A stretch of DNA of 64,000 bases from Bog-257 sp963846715 (GTDB lineage: Bacteria > Acidobacteriota > Terriglobia > Terriglobales > Acidobacteriaceae): assembly GCA_963846715.1 (NCBI GenBank), contig CAWJXA010000002.1, positions 806,001 through 870,000 of the forward strand. The letters run 5' to 3'. A program made the translations under genes and the position numbers. Positions 19,213-28,775 of this stretch are shown one piece after another. Under the pieces are notes generated by a model. It worked only from the letters and a program-made list of their open reading frames with translations, was not told the DNA's origin and ran no database searches. Position 1 is the first letter of the stretch. The number at the start of each line of letters is the position of its first letter.

Positions 19213-20133
19213 ATGCTCCGGGTCAGCGTCATCATGAACGTCCGTAACGGAGGTTCGTTTCTTCGCGAAGCCCTGAACAGCGTGCTGGCGCAAACGTTCC
19301 AGGATTGGGAGATAATCCTGTGGGACGACTGCTCCACCGATGACAGCTCCCGAATCGTCTGCGAGTATCACGATCCACGAATTCGCTACTTCCTCGCTCC
19401 GGAAGAAACGCCGCTAGGCAAAGCCAGGGACAACGCAATGCGCGAAGCAAAGGGAGAGTGGCTGGCGTTTCTCGATCAAGATGATGTTTGGTTACCCCGA
19501 AAGTTGCAACAGCAAATGGCCTTAGCGGACGACCGTACCGGCTTGATCTACGGACGTGCCATTCAGTTTTTTCCCGACGGTGAAGAGCGCGACTATGATT
19601 ATGCGCACGAATTTCGACCCCTTCCGGAGGGCGACATCTTTGCCCAGCTATTCTCAGAAGCTTGCTTCATCGCCATGAGTTCAGTGGTGATTCGGCGCTC
19701 AGCCGTGGAAGAGATCGGGCCCATTCCGGAAGCGATTCAAACTGTTCCCGACTACTATTTATATGTCGCCGTGGCCCATCGCCGTCCGGTGCGGGTTGTC
19801 CAGGAGGCTGTATGCCGCTATCGCATGCACGCCGGCAGCATGTCGCAGTCAAACCGGAGCAAGCTGTTCGAGGAACCGCAATTGATTATCAATCAGTGGG
19901 CGAGTTGCCTTGATCCTAACATCGTTGCGTACCGCCGAATGACTTACTCTACAGGATTGGCCCTGGAGGAGATGCGTAGCCCGGGTAGCCTTGTCCGAGG
20001 TTTCATCCGGCTGGTCACGCAAGGCTCAGTGACTTGGCTAATGTCGCGGCCGTTCGTGCACGCATGGCGTATCGTTCAGAGAAAATTCCGTCATCCCTAC
20101 TGGCGCAGGGAATTTACGTCTGGTCCGGATTGA
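19213..20133 (+). CDS. Glycosyltransferase family 2 (copy B of a paralogous pair)
   Basis: A 306-residue GT-A enzyme with the same motifs as its paralogue at 16909: SVIMNVRNGGSF, WDDCSTDDSS, FLDQDDVW, LPEGDIFAQLF, CRYRMHAGS and the C-terminal QGSV plus HPYWRR block. The two are colinear along their full length. The start at 19213 (MLRVSV) aligns with the start of copy A, whereas the longer in-frame extension runs antisense into the flippase. Acceptor and donor sugars are unknown. Confidence 0.9.
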   Translation: MLRVSVIMNVRNGGSFLREALNSVLAQTFQDWEIILWDDCSTDDSSRIVCEYHDPRIRYFLAPEETPLGKARDNAMREAKGEWLAFLDQDDVWLPRKLQQQMALADDRTGLIYGRAIQFFPDGEERDYDYAHEFRPLPEGDIFAQLFSEACFIAMSSVVIRRSAVEEIGPIPEAIQTVPDYYLYVAVAHRRPVRVVQEAVCRYRMHAGSMSQSNRSKLFEEPQLIINQWASCLDPNIVAYRRMTYSTGLALEEMRSPGSLVRGFIRLVTQGSVTWLMSRPFVHAWRIVQRKFRHPYWRREFTSGPD

Positions 20134-20498
20134 GAAAAGGAGGCACATGCGGCTTCTTCAAGGCTTTTAGTGTCGATCCCGCGGGCCACTGGCTCGGCGG
20201 ATCGAATGGCATTGGCAGCTATTTCCTTCTTAGGAGCGCCCGGACCTTTGATGACCCTCTTGTCAGAGCTCAAGAAGTACCCCAACACTTTGCTGTAGTA
20301 ACGTGCCCGGACTCCCAAGCGGACTATCGCCTTGGTAATCCGTCCCTTTCCGAAGTAATCGTACGCTTCGCTGAAGTTGATCAACCCCTGACATTGCTCG
20401 TGCAGCGCTCTGAGGACGTCCTGGCTGACGAACACTGCCGCAGTAACGTCCGGGTGTTGTAGTTTGAAATGCTGATAGTCAGTCGAGCGCTGATCCAT
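20097..20498 (-). pseudogene. C-terminal fragment of the adjacent GT2, separated by stop codons
   Basis: A 133-residue open frame lying in the same reading frame as the GT2 at 20547-21284, separated from it by two stops (TAG and TGA within 48 bases). From about residue 25 (SQDVLRALHEQCQGLINFSE) to LSSDKRVIKGPGAP it reads like the C-terminal tail found after the HFGG motif in this kind of GT2. I therefore regard it as the displaced tail of that gene rather than an independent protein. Its first 20 or so residues would be part of an inserted segment. Confidence 0.5.
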
Positions 20499-20546
20499 GG
20501 CCGCTTTGACTCAGGATGGAGATCGACTGGTCGGGGTAACGAGGAT

Positions 20547-21284
20547 CTATCTCATAAATCGGTTGCAAAGGCACGGTGCAGTCTTGCCGCCAAAGTGGAT
20601 CACTTGCGCGCACGGTGTGTAGAAGAGCTTGTAGCCTCTTCGGCTCAGAGTGTAGTTGTAAGCCAAGTCGGGCATGGCCCAGCGGAAACGCTCGTCTAGC
20701 ATGCCGATGGCTTCCCATGTAGAACGCCGGATCACATACACTGAGGTGCCGATGCTCTCCACGGGTTGCGCTTTGGAATAATCGAAATCGGTATTGTAGT
20801 AACGGTTCATCAGCTTGCTGCGGGGGAACAGCTTGTGCCAGTTGAGGGTCTGAAGAAAGAACACACCCAGGCTCGCGAAACTGCGAATGTGGTGTTGAAC
20901 GCTCCCGTCGGGATTAAGCAGCTTGGGCCCGCAGACCGCGACTTGAAGGTTTTCGTCCATGAATCGAACCAGCGGTTCAAGCGCGTTCTCGACCATCAGC
21001 GTATCGCTGTCCAGCAGGCACACATAGCGCCCCCGCGAGCGGCGAATACCCTGGTTCACGCTCTTCGCGTAAGACTCGTTGACCGGGTTCCTGACTAAAA
21101 TCACATCGGGAAATACCTCGGCGACCATCTCGGCACTTCCGTCAGGAGAGTTGCCATCGACGCAGATCACCTCAAATGCGAGCCCATCGGTGTGCCTGTA
21201 AATCGAATCCAAGCAGTTTTGCAGCAGCTCCCGGGTGTTGTAGCTGGGGATAATTACCGTAAGATCGAGAAGGGACTCTGTCAT
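20547..21284 (-). CDS. Glycosyltransferase family 2, probably truncated
   Basis: A 245-residue GT-A enzyme with LTVIIPSYNTRELLQNCLDS, CVDGNSPDGSAEM, the NESYAKSVNQGIRRSRG segment and a CLLDSDTLM metal motif, resembling rhamnosyltransferase-type GT2. It ends abruptly after VIHFGG, where relatives continue for 60-80 residues. That missing tail seems to be present downstream in frame (20097-20498). Its ATG overlaps the stop of the acetyltransferase gene upstream. It may retain partial activity or be a recent pseudogene. Confidence 0.8.
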   Translation of the reverse strand: MTESLLDLTVIIPSYNTRELLQNCLDSIYRHTDGLAFEVICVDGNSPDGSAEMVAEVFPDVILVRNPVNESYAKSVNQGIRRSRGRYVCLLDSDTLMVENALEPLVRFMDENLQVAVCGPKLLNPDGSVQHHIRSFASLGVFFLQTLNWHKLFPRSKLMNRYYNTDFDYSKAQPVESIGTSVYVIRRSTWEAIGMLDERFRWAMPDLAYNYTLSRRGYKLFYTPCAQVIHFGGKTAPCLCNRFMR

Positions 21285-21838
21285 TCTGACTTCCTTGCCG
21301 ATGTCCTTTCCCTCGCCGGAACACCGAAAACAGTCTGGTTCGCTTCAACTGAGTTGAGGATAACGGAATTCGCACCGACGGTCACATGGTCACCGATTCG
21401 GATGCCTCCAAGAACCTTGCAACCCGCTCCCAGCACGACATTATTGCCAATTTGGGGTCGCAGCGCTGGGTCGAATTTCATGTCGGGGTGCTTGCTGCCC
21501 AACGTGACTCCCTGGAATATAGTCGCGTTACTTCCCACCTGGTATGCTCCGATTACGGTCCCCACGGGATGGGCGAAAAAAATCCCTGGGCCGACCTGAC
21601 ATTTGGGAGTAACTTCCAGGCCAAAGAGCACCAGATTCACATAAGTCAGAAGGTTGGGAAAGATCGGGATGCCGGCGAGCATGGCTGCCCGGCTGGTCCG
21701 GCATAGCACGTTTGGAAGAAAGCGGAAATGCAACAGTCTTCCCAGAAAGCCCATGAAGTTCGGCCGTCTATTGGGATTGCCTTCCAGTTCGTATTGCCGA
21801 GCGAGATCGCTGTACAGCAATTCCTTCAGTTGAGACAT
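21281..21838 (-). CDS. Serine O-acetyltransferase-like hexapeptide-repeat acyltransferase
   Basis: A 185-residue left-handed beta-helix protein. The C-terminal half has isoleucine/valine-led hexapeptide repeats (VGPGIFFAHPVGTVIGAYQV, IGNNVVLGAGCKVLGG, IGDHVTVGANSVI) with the catalytic histidine in FAHPVG. It resembles CysE and WcaB/colanic acid acetyltransferases but is shorter than CysE. Encoded inside the polysaccharide operon and overlapping the GT2 start, it more likely decorates a glycan than makes O-acetylserine. Confidence 0.8.
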   Translation of the reverse strand: MSQLKELLYSDLARQYELEGNPNRRPNFMGFLGRLLHFRFLPNVLCRTSRAAMLAGIPIFPNLLTYVNLVLFGLEVTPKCQVGPGIFFAHPVGTVIGAYQVGSNATIFQGVTLGSKHPDMKFDPALRPQIGNNVVLGAGCKVLGGIRIGDHVTVGANSVILNSVEANQTVFGVPARERTSARKSE

Positions 21839-21911
21839 GTTTCACAAGAATGTGCAGGTTTGCCCGCCCGCAACACGGCCGTTCTATACCCGACTCTCGC
21901 CGGCGCCTCTA

Positions 21912-23015
21912 TTAGGAATCGCGGTACAAGGCCAAGGTCTCCTGCCCGCACTTCTCCCAGCGATACTGTGCTGCCACTTCCCTGCCTCGCTCGATGACCC
22001 GCTTTCGCGCGTCCTCGTCATTGATCCCCCGAAGTAATTCGCGGTTGAAACAGCCTTGATCTTCCGGATCGAAATAGAACGGCGCATCCTGGCAAACTTC
22101 GGGAATAGACGACACCCGACTGGCCAATACAGGACACCCGACGGACATTGCCTCCAACGGTGGAAATCCGAAGCCTTCGTTCAACGATGGATAGACGAAT
22201 AACTTCGCTCCAACGTAAGCCTCGGCAAGCAGCTCGTCGGAGACCATCGGTAAACTCAAGACACAATCTCTCATGCCTAAACTAGCGATTCGCGCGTTTT
22301 CCCGTGCCGTTAATGCTCCGCCGCCAAGCACCAGCAAATCCAGTGAGTCACACAGTTTGGTGTCGTGGAACGCTTGCAGCAGGCCGTCGAAGTTCTTGAA
22401 AGCCGCTCTCATACCAACATACAAAACGTAATCGCGCCGCAAGAGGTTTCGCAGGTTTGCCGCGGCCTGCGCGCTGCGCGGAAGAGGGCTGAGGCCATGA
22501 TGAATCACGCGAACCTTCGCTGGATCGACATCATAAAACTTCAGCAAATCCTGGCGACAGGACTCGGATACACAAATGATGGCGTCAACGCGCGGAAAGA
22601 GCCACTTTCGGGCCCAGAGTACTTTTTTTACATCGGGAAAGAGTTCCGGAAAACGCTCATGGGTGCAGTCATGGTGAGTTGCAACCACTCTGCGAGCCCG
22701 AACCATAGGCATACGCAAGTACGTCGTTGGATGGTACACGTCCATCTTGCCGCGGAACGGAGCTACCAAGTTGCTCCAAGCTTCATTTGCAATGTAGCGT
22801 AGCGTCCCGGGTGGCAACAACTCATTAAACCCCATGACCCGCACATTGCTGCGAGGAAGCTCCCGAAATGGATAGACCGTACCCGTGATTCCCATCAGCA
22901 ATTCTGTTTTCACTTCGGGAATCGTAGCCAGAAAGCGCATCAGCTCGTAGAAATACCGGGAAGCGCCGCCTGCGTTCTGCAACGAGAAGAGCTGGTGGTC
23001 GTAAAGAATCCGCAC
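21912..23015 (-). CDS. Glycosyltransferase family 4
   Basis: A 367-residue GT-B enzyme. The N-terminal domain has the glycine-rich NAGGASRYFYEL loop. The C-terminal domain has YVLYVGMRAAFKN and the retaining-GT signature with conserved glutamates in YPSLNEGFGFPPLEAM. It starts with GTG at 23015, six bases after the flippase stop, in the same operon. It probably adds a hexose to the lipid-linked repeat unit on the cytoplasmic side. Confidence 0.9.
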   Translation of the reverse strand: MRILYDHQLFSLQNAGGASRYFYELMRFLATIPEVKTELLMGITGTVYPFRELPRSNVRVMGFNELLPPGTLRYIANEAWSNLVAPFRGKMDVYHPTTYLRMPMVRARRVVATHHDCTHERFPELFPDVKKVLWARKWLFPRVDAIICVSESCRQDLLKFYDVDPAKVRVIHHGLSPLPRSAQAAANLRNLLRRDYVLYVGMRAAFKNFDGLLQAFHDTKLCDSLDLLVLGGGALTARENARIASLGMRDCVLSLPMVSDELLAEAYVGAKLFVYPSLNEGFGFPPLEAMSVGCPVLASRVSSIPEVCQDAPFYFDPEDQGCFNRELLRGINDEDARKRVIERGREVAAQYRWEKCGQETLALYRDS

Positions 23016-23021
23016 GCAGTC

Positions 23022-24287
23022 CTAGGCAATCAGTTCCGGCGTCGGCTGGACGCGGGTGCTGAGTTCTTTCGCGAACCGCCCCGCTAGGGCTAAGGCCGCC
23101 AGAAAAATCACGTATGAGATCAGGGTATTTACCGCCGCTGCTGTCGCCCCGTAAACCGGAATCCATATGAAATTCAGGACAACGTTACTTCCTGCGGCAA
23201 CGGCGGTGCACATGAGGATTTTCTTCTCCATGCCCCACGCGATGTATGCGTTGCTCAGGTAAGACGTCAGAAAATCAAACGGTATGGCCCACGCCAGCAA
23301 CAGGAGAAGCAAGCTAGCCGGCAGGAACTGATGTCCGAATAGGATGGCCACCAAGGGGCGTCGGAATACCACTAGCACGGCAGCAAAGGCGATCCCGGCC
23401 ACCACAAGTGACAAAAGAATCTGGGGACGCAGCATCCGCACCCTTTGCTGTAGATCTTGCCTTGCCAGTTGCGGGTAGAGAACCTGCGTAAGCAAATAGT
23501 ATGTGATGAGAATTTGATTCACTATTCTGTAGGCGACGCTGTAAAGACCGACCTGCTGCGGGTTTGACAACACGCCCAGCATGAGCATATCGATGGTATT
23601 GAACGCGAGATTGCACAGCCACGCCAGTCCCATAACGCTTGTGGCCTGCCAGGCCAGGGACTGCCGGATGACGGTTAGCGAGATACGTTGATTGTCTGCC
23701 GGCTTCTGCGTTTGCCACCATCGCCAGAAAATAAAGCCTTGCAGCAGGTAGCCGGCGGCGTTGCCCAGCACCAGCCACCTCAAGGGATGTTCGCCTCGGC
23801 TCCCCAAAAGCAGGAATACCAGAACGCCACCAGGAACGATAATCCGTGCCAAGCCTACGAGACGTAAGCGTTCCTTGCCCCAGGCCGCCCAGTCCAATGA
23901 AACCGCGTAAAGGCAGCTGATCGCCGAGAACAAGAACAGAAAAACCCTCAACTTCAGAGGCATGTTCGTCAACGTCGCGTATACCAGCAGGAAGGGCACC
24001 ACCAAGGCCCCCATCGCGAGACGCCGCTTCTGCACCTGCTCGACGATCTCTTGCCCGGCTTCTGGGTATTTCGATATCAGCCGCGCGCCTACATGCCTCA
24101 GGCCGAAGTCAATAAACGGGTATGAATACTGCACCATGGTCTGGGCAAGAGCATACGTCCCCACCACAACGACACCGAATCGCCGGGCTAACAACAGTAG
24201 GGTAACGATCCCGCACAGGCGCGCCGGTATTTCACCGGAGCCCAGCTTGATCATGTTTCGAAATAGGAGGGCCGGAAATGCCTTCAT
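23022..24287 (-). CDS. Oligosaccharide flippase (Wzx/PST family), copy 2
   Basis: A polytopic membrane protein of about 421 residues with 12 or more hydrophobic helices. Its N-terminal region (RRFGVVVVGTYALAQTMVQY) is related to that of the first flippase in this locus. The start at 24287 lies just beyond the methyltransferase stop at 24328, and longer in-frame options would overlap that gene with no homology. Two flippases in one locus suggest two glycans or a composite, rearranged cluster. Confidence 0.85.
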   Translation of the reverse strand: MKAFPALLFRNMIKLGSGEIPARLCGIVTLLLLARRFGVVVVGTYALAQTMVQYSYPFIDFGLRHVGARLISKYPEAGQEIVEQVQKRRLAMGALVVPFLLVYATLTNMPLKLRVFLFLFSAISCLYAVSLDWAAWGKERLRLVGLARIIVPGGVLVFLLLGSRGEHPLRWLVLGNAAGYLLQGFIFWRWWQTQKPADNQRISLTVIRQSLAWQATSVMGLAWLCNLAFNTIDMLMLGVLSNPQQVGLYSVAYRIVNQILITYYLLTQVLYPQLARQDLQQRVRMLRPQILLSLVVAGIAFAAVLVVFRRPLVAILFGHQFLPASLLLLLLAWAIPFDFLTSYLSNAYIAWGMEKKILMCTAVAAGSNVVLNFIWIPVYGATAAAVNTLISYVIFLAALALAGRFAKELSTRVQPTPELIA

Positions 24288-24327
24288 CGAGACGAGGGGA
24301 CTTAGCCGGAGCGACAAGCTAGCTCCG

Positions 24328-25059
24328 TCACTTTGTTGCGTAATAGAACTTGCTGCTAACTCCCGGACATGAATCGTCCGCGTCCACGGAAAGAACCCGT
24401 CCTCCAGCTTTTTCAACCGCGCGGGTTACACCCTCGACGGAAGCCGATGTCATACAGATCGGAGTCAGTCCGATTCGATAAAGCAATCGACTCGGCAATC
24501 CCGCACCTCTCAACAACTCATACGTTCGTCGTCGAGGCTGAATGCGATGGAGGTACGGGATATTGCATGGGATTTGGAACGCTGCGATCCCTCCGGCCTT
24601 CACCACACGGGTTAATTCGGAGACATGATTCAATATCAGCCGGCTCGAACGCTGGTGCTGGAGAACGCGACACGAATATACGAGGGCAAATCGGTCCGAG
24701 GGAAGAATACGAAGATCGTAGTAGGGGTTGTGTATGAACTGACACGCCGGAGTAAACTGTCGAGCCTCATCGATCATTTCTTCGCTGATGTCCACGCCAA
24801 TTACTTCGCGGCAACAAACAGTCAATGCCCTGGTCACGCGACCCAGTCCGCATCCGAAGTCTAAAGCAGACTCAAACGTGTCGGGGAACCCCAGCGCTAA
24901 GAGCCTCGCTCTCAACTTTGAGGCTTCGATAGTGCCTGTCGAGAAGAATTCATCGACATTCCATCTGCCATACCGGTGCTCGGGTTCGGAGAGTACCGCC
25001 CACATTGGATCTAGCGCCGCCATATCTTCCCAATCGCGGTGATGGTTTGCGAGGCTCAT
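24328..25059 (-). CDS. Class I SAM-dependent methyltransferase
   Basis: A 243-residue Rossmann-fold methyltransferase. The SAM-binding motif I reads ALDFGCGLGRVTRAL, followed by VIGVDISEEMIDEAR (motif post I) and RFALVYSCRVLQH. It lies among glycan assembly genes on the same strand, so a sugar O-methylation or chain-terminating role is plausible. The exact substrate cannot be read from sequence. Confidence 0.85.
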   Translation of the reverse strand: MSLANHHRDWEDMAALDPMWAVLSEPEHRYGRWNVDEFFSTGTIEASKLRARLLALGFPDTFESALDFGCGLGRVTRALTVCCREVIGVDISEEMIDEARQFTPACQFIHNPYYDLRILPSDRFALVYSCRVLQHQRSSRLILNHVSELTRVVKAGGIAAFQIPCNIPYLHRIQPRRRTYELLRGAGLPSRLLYRIGLTPICMTSASVEGVTRAVEKAGGRVLSVDADDSCPGVSSKFYYATK

Positions 25060-25106
25060 GAATGGTCCAGCTCGCTTGCGTTCAAGCAGTCTGATCTCAA
25101 CGTTCG

Positions 25107-25973
25107 TCAGCTAGACGAGAGCGGCGGTTTACTTTTTAAAGGGCGAGGCGTGGAAACGTAGCCAACCAGCTGACCAGTGCCCCGTAATAGGTAGGCATGT
25201 GCGCGGGCAATGTCGCCCTTGAAAAGGTTCACCGCTGCACCACCTAGCGAACGTATAACTTGTCCGGCGACCAGATGTAACGGGTAGCCGTGGACTTTTA
25301 AGACGTGACCGACGCCCAGGGCGTACCGGTGTGCTTTGGGGAGCAGCCTTCCAATCTCCTGAGTTTCGGGATGGTAGACGGTGAAGCTAGGCTCGTACCA
25401 AACACGGAAGCCTAACTCAAGAGGCCGAAGAAGATAGTCTATATCCTCTCCAGATCCATATCTCGATCCTGATCCTGGACCGAGGTTGTGGTTAAAGTCG
25501 CCCACCGAGGCAACCACCGTCCGCCTCAAAAAGGCGGTAACGGCCGTCACACAGCTTAGAAAATTCTTCTTTGTACAAAAACACGGGCCGGGCGACCCTC
25601 TAGGCGCAATAAGCTTGTTATCTGCAGTACGCATGCCGGTGAATAACACTTCAACCTCAGGATTTGTCTCGAACCACCGAGCTACGGTGGAAAGCAGATC
25701 GGGTGGGTACCAGCAATCGTCGTCGGGAATCGCAATGATGTCGCCTTGAGCAGCCCTGAGGCCAATATTGCGAGCCCTTGATACTCCCAATTGGCTCCGC
25801 AGATGCAGGATCCTGAGTTCAGGGTGTTTGCCTAACAGGTGATGCAGGCGATCATCGGGATTTTGATCGACCACAATGAGCTCAAAATCCTGAAAGGTTT
25901 GGACCTCAAGACTCGCCAGCAGTCGCTCCAACTCTGAGATCCGGTTCCAAGTTGCGACAACCAGGCTTACCAT
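25107..25973 (-). CDS. Glycosyltransferase family 2
   Basis: A 288-residue GT-A enzyme with VSLVVATWNRISELERLL, VVDQNPDDRL and the metal-binding IPDDDCWYP motif near residue 85, plus SGEDIDYLLRPLELG corresponding to the ED catalytic-base region. The start codon lies three bases after the stop of the polymerase gene. It belongs to the polysaccharide operon; donor and acceptor are unknown. Confidence 0.9.
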   Translation of the reverse strand: MVSLVVATWNRISELERLLASLEVQTFQDFELIVVDQNPDDRLHHLLGKHPELRILHLRSQLGVSRARNIGLRAAQGDIIAIPDDDCWYPPDLLSTVARWFETNPEVEVLFTGMRTADNKLIAPRGSPGPCFCTKKNFLSCVTAVTAFLRRTVVASVGDFNHNLGPGSGSRYGSGEDIDYLLRPLELGFRVWYEPSFTVYHPETQEIGRLLPKAHRYALGVGHVLKVHGYPLHLVAGQVIRSLGGAAVNLFKGDIARAHAYLLRGTGQLVGYVSTPRPLKSKPPLSSS

Positions 25974-25976
25974 GCG

Positions 25977-27437
25977 TCAGTTGGTTACAGCCATGGTGGG
26001 GGACAATCCGCGATCGGGAGAGCCGGGCCGAGAAGGGGTGAACAATTCGTAGAGTTTCCATCCGATTGCAAGCACACCTATCGCGATGATGCTTCTCAGA
26101 AGGGCGGTCATCCAGTCCAGCAAACCGTTCCTCGGCATGACCACTACGTCGGGCAAAATCATTGCTACTACGAAGAGGGAAAAAGCATTTCTGCTCTTGC
26201 CGTGCAAGAGATTAAGGCCAACCCCAATGAGCAGAGAGATTACGACTACGCCCAGCAGACCGCCGGCAACATACGCTTCCGCAAGGTACGAGCTTGCGGT
26301 TCCATAGCCCCATGAAAATAGCACCGGGTTAAGAAGAACGGACACATCAAATCCAAGAGCCCTGCCCCGATAATAATTCGAGGCGTCACTTGCCACGAAT
26401 GCATCTTGTAATTCCTGCAAAAAATACGATCCTAGGTACGGTCTGAATACTTCCCGATACTTGACCGACACGGCAGTTACGTCAAGAGAGACTCCTTGCA
26501 CATCCAGAACCTTTACCGGCGAGAAGGTTGTAACAGTTTGATCGCTGGAATCTTCTCGCATCTGCTGGACAGCGTAGCCAACCATCATCAGAACCAGAGC
26601 AAAAACGCCCAGCCTCAGGATGTGGCCCTGCTTAGCGGACTTCACCCTGGAGACATACCAAAGTGCCAACGCCAATGAGAATGCACCCACTCTAGACCCA
26701 AGCAGGAGAATGAATGCAGCGGTGCAGAAGTAAAGGGTCGTGACTAGAATCAGGAACTTTTTCCTCCGCTCGAAGACGAAGATCGCTATGAACACAGGAA
26801 ATGTGATCAACTGAATCGCACGCGCAAAAAAAGGTACACTGGCCGCTAGCGCTGAATGGTTTACAAAGAGGAAGGTGTAGCCGCCGTGCGCTTGCGCGTA
26901 CGCATAATAGCTATAGTTTTTGTAGAGCTGAATCGGAAGAGTGAGAAAGAAAATAAGATATAGATACGGCAGGTAACCCTTCACCCCGGCGTCGGTGGGC
27001 GGAAGGAGTTGCCTATAGTTCCAACGGCAAGGCGCATAAATACATATCGCCGACAATACCAGGCAAAGAAGAACAATGCCGGCCTCGTCACGTGAAATGT
27101 CAAAGGGAAACGGCGTCATGTTGCTCACCCGCAAGGGATCGTCCTCGGCGCCGAGGCAATATGCCAGCAGCTTGCCCCCCTGAAAGAAAGTCAAAGTGCC
27201 CAGGAAAAGAAAACACGGATGACGGCCGTGATCGAAGCGCCAGTAGGCCAAGGCAATCAGAGAGGTCAGCAGAAGCGCCGTTACGACCGCGCCACCCTTA
27301 GGCTGAAGCCAGCCCGTCAGATAACATAGCGTCCCAATCCCGACCGCTCCCAGATAGCTCAACACTTCAAAAGCAGCTGTTGGCATGGGCAAGGACATAG
27401 GTCTAAATGCGGGAAGACGTTGCGTCGCGGTGCTCAT
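25977..27437 (-). CDS. O-antigen/exopolysaccharide polymerase (Wzy-like) membrane protein
   Basis: A 486-residue protein with roughly 12 transmembrane helices and a large periplasmic loop around residues 300-370, the layout of Wzy/EpsG-type polymerases. There is no strong sequence signature, so the assignment rests on topology and on its place directly after Wzz. Its ATG at 27437 overlaps the wzz stop (ATGA). It would join repeat units in the periplasm, with chain length set by the neighbouring Wzz protein. Confidence 0.72.
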   Translation of the reverse strand: MSTATQRLPAFRPMSLPMPTAAFEVLSYLGAVGIGTLCYLTGWLQPKGGAVVTALLLTSLIALAYWRFDHGRHPCFLFLGTLTFFQGGKLLAYCLGAEDDPLRVSNMTPFPFDISRDEAGIVLLCLVLSAICIYAPCRWNYRQLLPPTDAGVKGYLPYLYLIFFLTLPIQLYKNYSYYAYAQAHGGYTFLFVNHSALAASVPFFARAIQLITFPVFIAIFVFERRKKFLILVTTLYFCTAAFILLLGSRVGAFSLALALWYVSRVKSAKQGHILRLGVFALVLMMVGYAVQQMREDSSDQTVTTFSPVKVLDVQGVSLDVTAVSVKYREVFRPYLGSYFLQELQDAFVASDASNYYRGRALGFDVSVLLNPVLFSWGYGTASSYLAEAYVAGGLLGVVVISLLIGVGLNLLHGKSRNAFSLFVVAMILPDVVVMPRNGLLDWMTALLRSIIAIGVLAIGWKLYELFTPSRPGSPDRGLSPTMAVTN

Positions 27438-28711
27438 GAATTCCACGAAGAGAACTTCAAGGACTGCCGCAGTTGCGCCAGACGCGCGCCCTCAACGGGA
27501 TCTTCCTGCTTGCGTCTCAGCACCGCGGTCGCCAGCACGCCCAAACATGACAGCAGGAACGCAGTGGCCGCCGTCACTAATACGATGAGCGCTCGCCGCG
27601 GGCCCGATTTCTTCTCCGGCTCTACCGCTTTGTCCACTACCTGCACCAGGATCGCATCCTTGGCTTCATCGATACGGGCAGCGTCCAGCTGTTTGCTCAG
27701 GAAATCGTAGAAAGCTTCGTGATACTTCAGGTCGCGAGCCCGGCGGATATATTCCAACTCGGCTTCCGGCAACTGCCCAGTCGGAACCTCGATATTTCCA
27801 TTTCCGATTTCTCCGGTGTTCCGCTGAAGCTTTGCCAACTCATTTCTCAGACCGGCCAATTCCGTTTCCGCACGCTTCACGTCGGGGTTGTTCTCGGTGG
27901 CCGAGGACCGCATGGCTTGCAGTTGTACCTCGTGGGCTGCTATCTGCGCGCGCATATCAGCCATTGACTGTATGATTACTCTCCCTTGGGCATCGGGCTG
28001 AATTAGACCGCTCTTCTGCTGAGCTTGCTTGAGGGCCAGTTCAGCGCGAGCGAGATCTTCTCGCTCAGCATCCAGCTTCTGTTGGAAAAACACGCGCCGC
28101 TGCCCCGCTTCGGTGATCGCCAGATTTGAATTCAACTCATGAAGTTCATCAACGTAGGCATTGGCCAATTCGGCTGCACGCTTAGGGTCGCGGTCAGTAA
28201 CCCTGATCGAAATCAAGCCCTCCTTCTCAGCAACAATGTAGCTGAGACCCTGCAAAGTTTTCCGCGCATCCTGATAGCGCTTCACCGAATAGACCTTGCG
28301 CAAATCGAAACGGTCGATCATGCGATCTTGGATGGTCCGGCTCTGCAGCATGGCTACGAACAGGTCGGCCGGGTTTTTCAACCCGAGATCGGCTGAACTT
28401 AGGCCCGTGATAGCGCTTAGCTGCCCAAGCATCGAAGTTACGGACGATTGATTTTGCTGCGGCGGCAATAGAGTAGTTGTGGCTGTGTACATTTTCGGCA
28501 ACAGCATGACAACGATTAGTGCTATAAGCGCGGCTGCAAGAGTGATTTTCAAGATCCGCACTTTGTTCTCTGCCAGCACCAGCAGCACGGCAATTGCGTC
28601 GACCTCTTCCGAAGCCTCGCTTGCCGGCCGCAGGCTCGAAACAACGTCGCGCTCGTCCACTCTGGCGCCGTTGTCAGCAGGTGCTTCCGATACCTTTGCG
28701 CTTTGCATCAT
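27434..28711 (-). CDS. Polysaccharide chain-length determinant (Wzz family)
   Basis: A 425-residue inner-membrane protein with two transmembrane segments (about residues 54-72 and 373-395) flanking a periplasmic domain with long coiled-coil helices (EREDLARAELALKQAQQ). The N-terminal Wzz motif, PKMYTATTTLLPP after the first helix, and a Pro-rich stretch before the second helix are visible. There is no C-terminal tyrosine-kinase domain or tyrosine tail, so control would need a separate kinase or none. It controls polymer length with Wzy and couples to Wza. Confidence 0.9.
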   Translation of the reverse strand: MMQSAKVSEAPADNGARVDERDVVSSLRPASEASEEVDAIAVLLVLAENKVRILKITLAAALIALIVVMLLPKMYTATTTLLPPQQNQSSVTSMLGQLSAITGLSSADLGLKNPADLFVAMLQSRTIQDRMIDRFDLRKVYSVKRYQDARKTLQGLSYIVAEKEGLISIRVTDRDPKRAAELANAYVDELHELNSNLAITEAGQRRVFFQQKLDAEREDLARAELALKQAQQKSGLIQPDAQGRVIIQSMADMRAQIAAHEVQLQAMRSSATENNPDVKRAETELAGLRNELAKLQRNTGEIGNGNIEVPTGQLPEAELEYIRRARDLKYHEAFYDFLSKQLDAARIDEAKDAILVQVVDKAVEPEKKSGPRRALIVLVTAATAFLLSCLGVLATAVLRRKQEDPVEGARLAQLRQSLKFSSWNS

Positions 28712-28775
28712 AGAACCAACTTCGGCGTGAGGATTGACATGATTAACAGCGACAACTGCCTCGGCAGCCGTGGGC

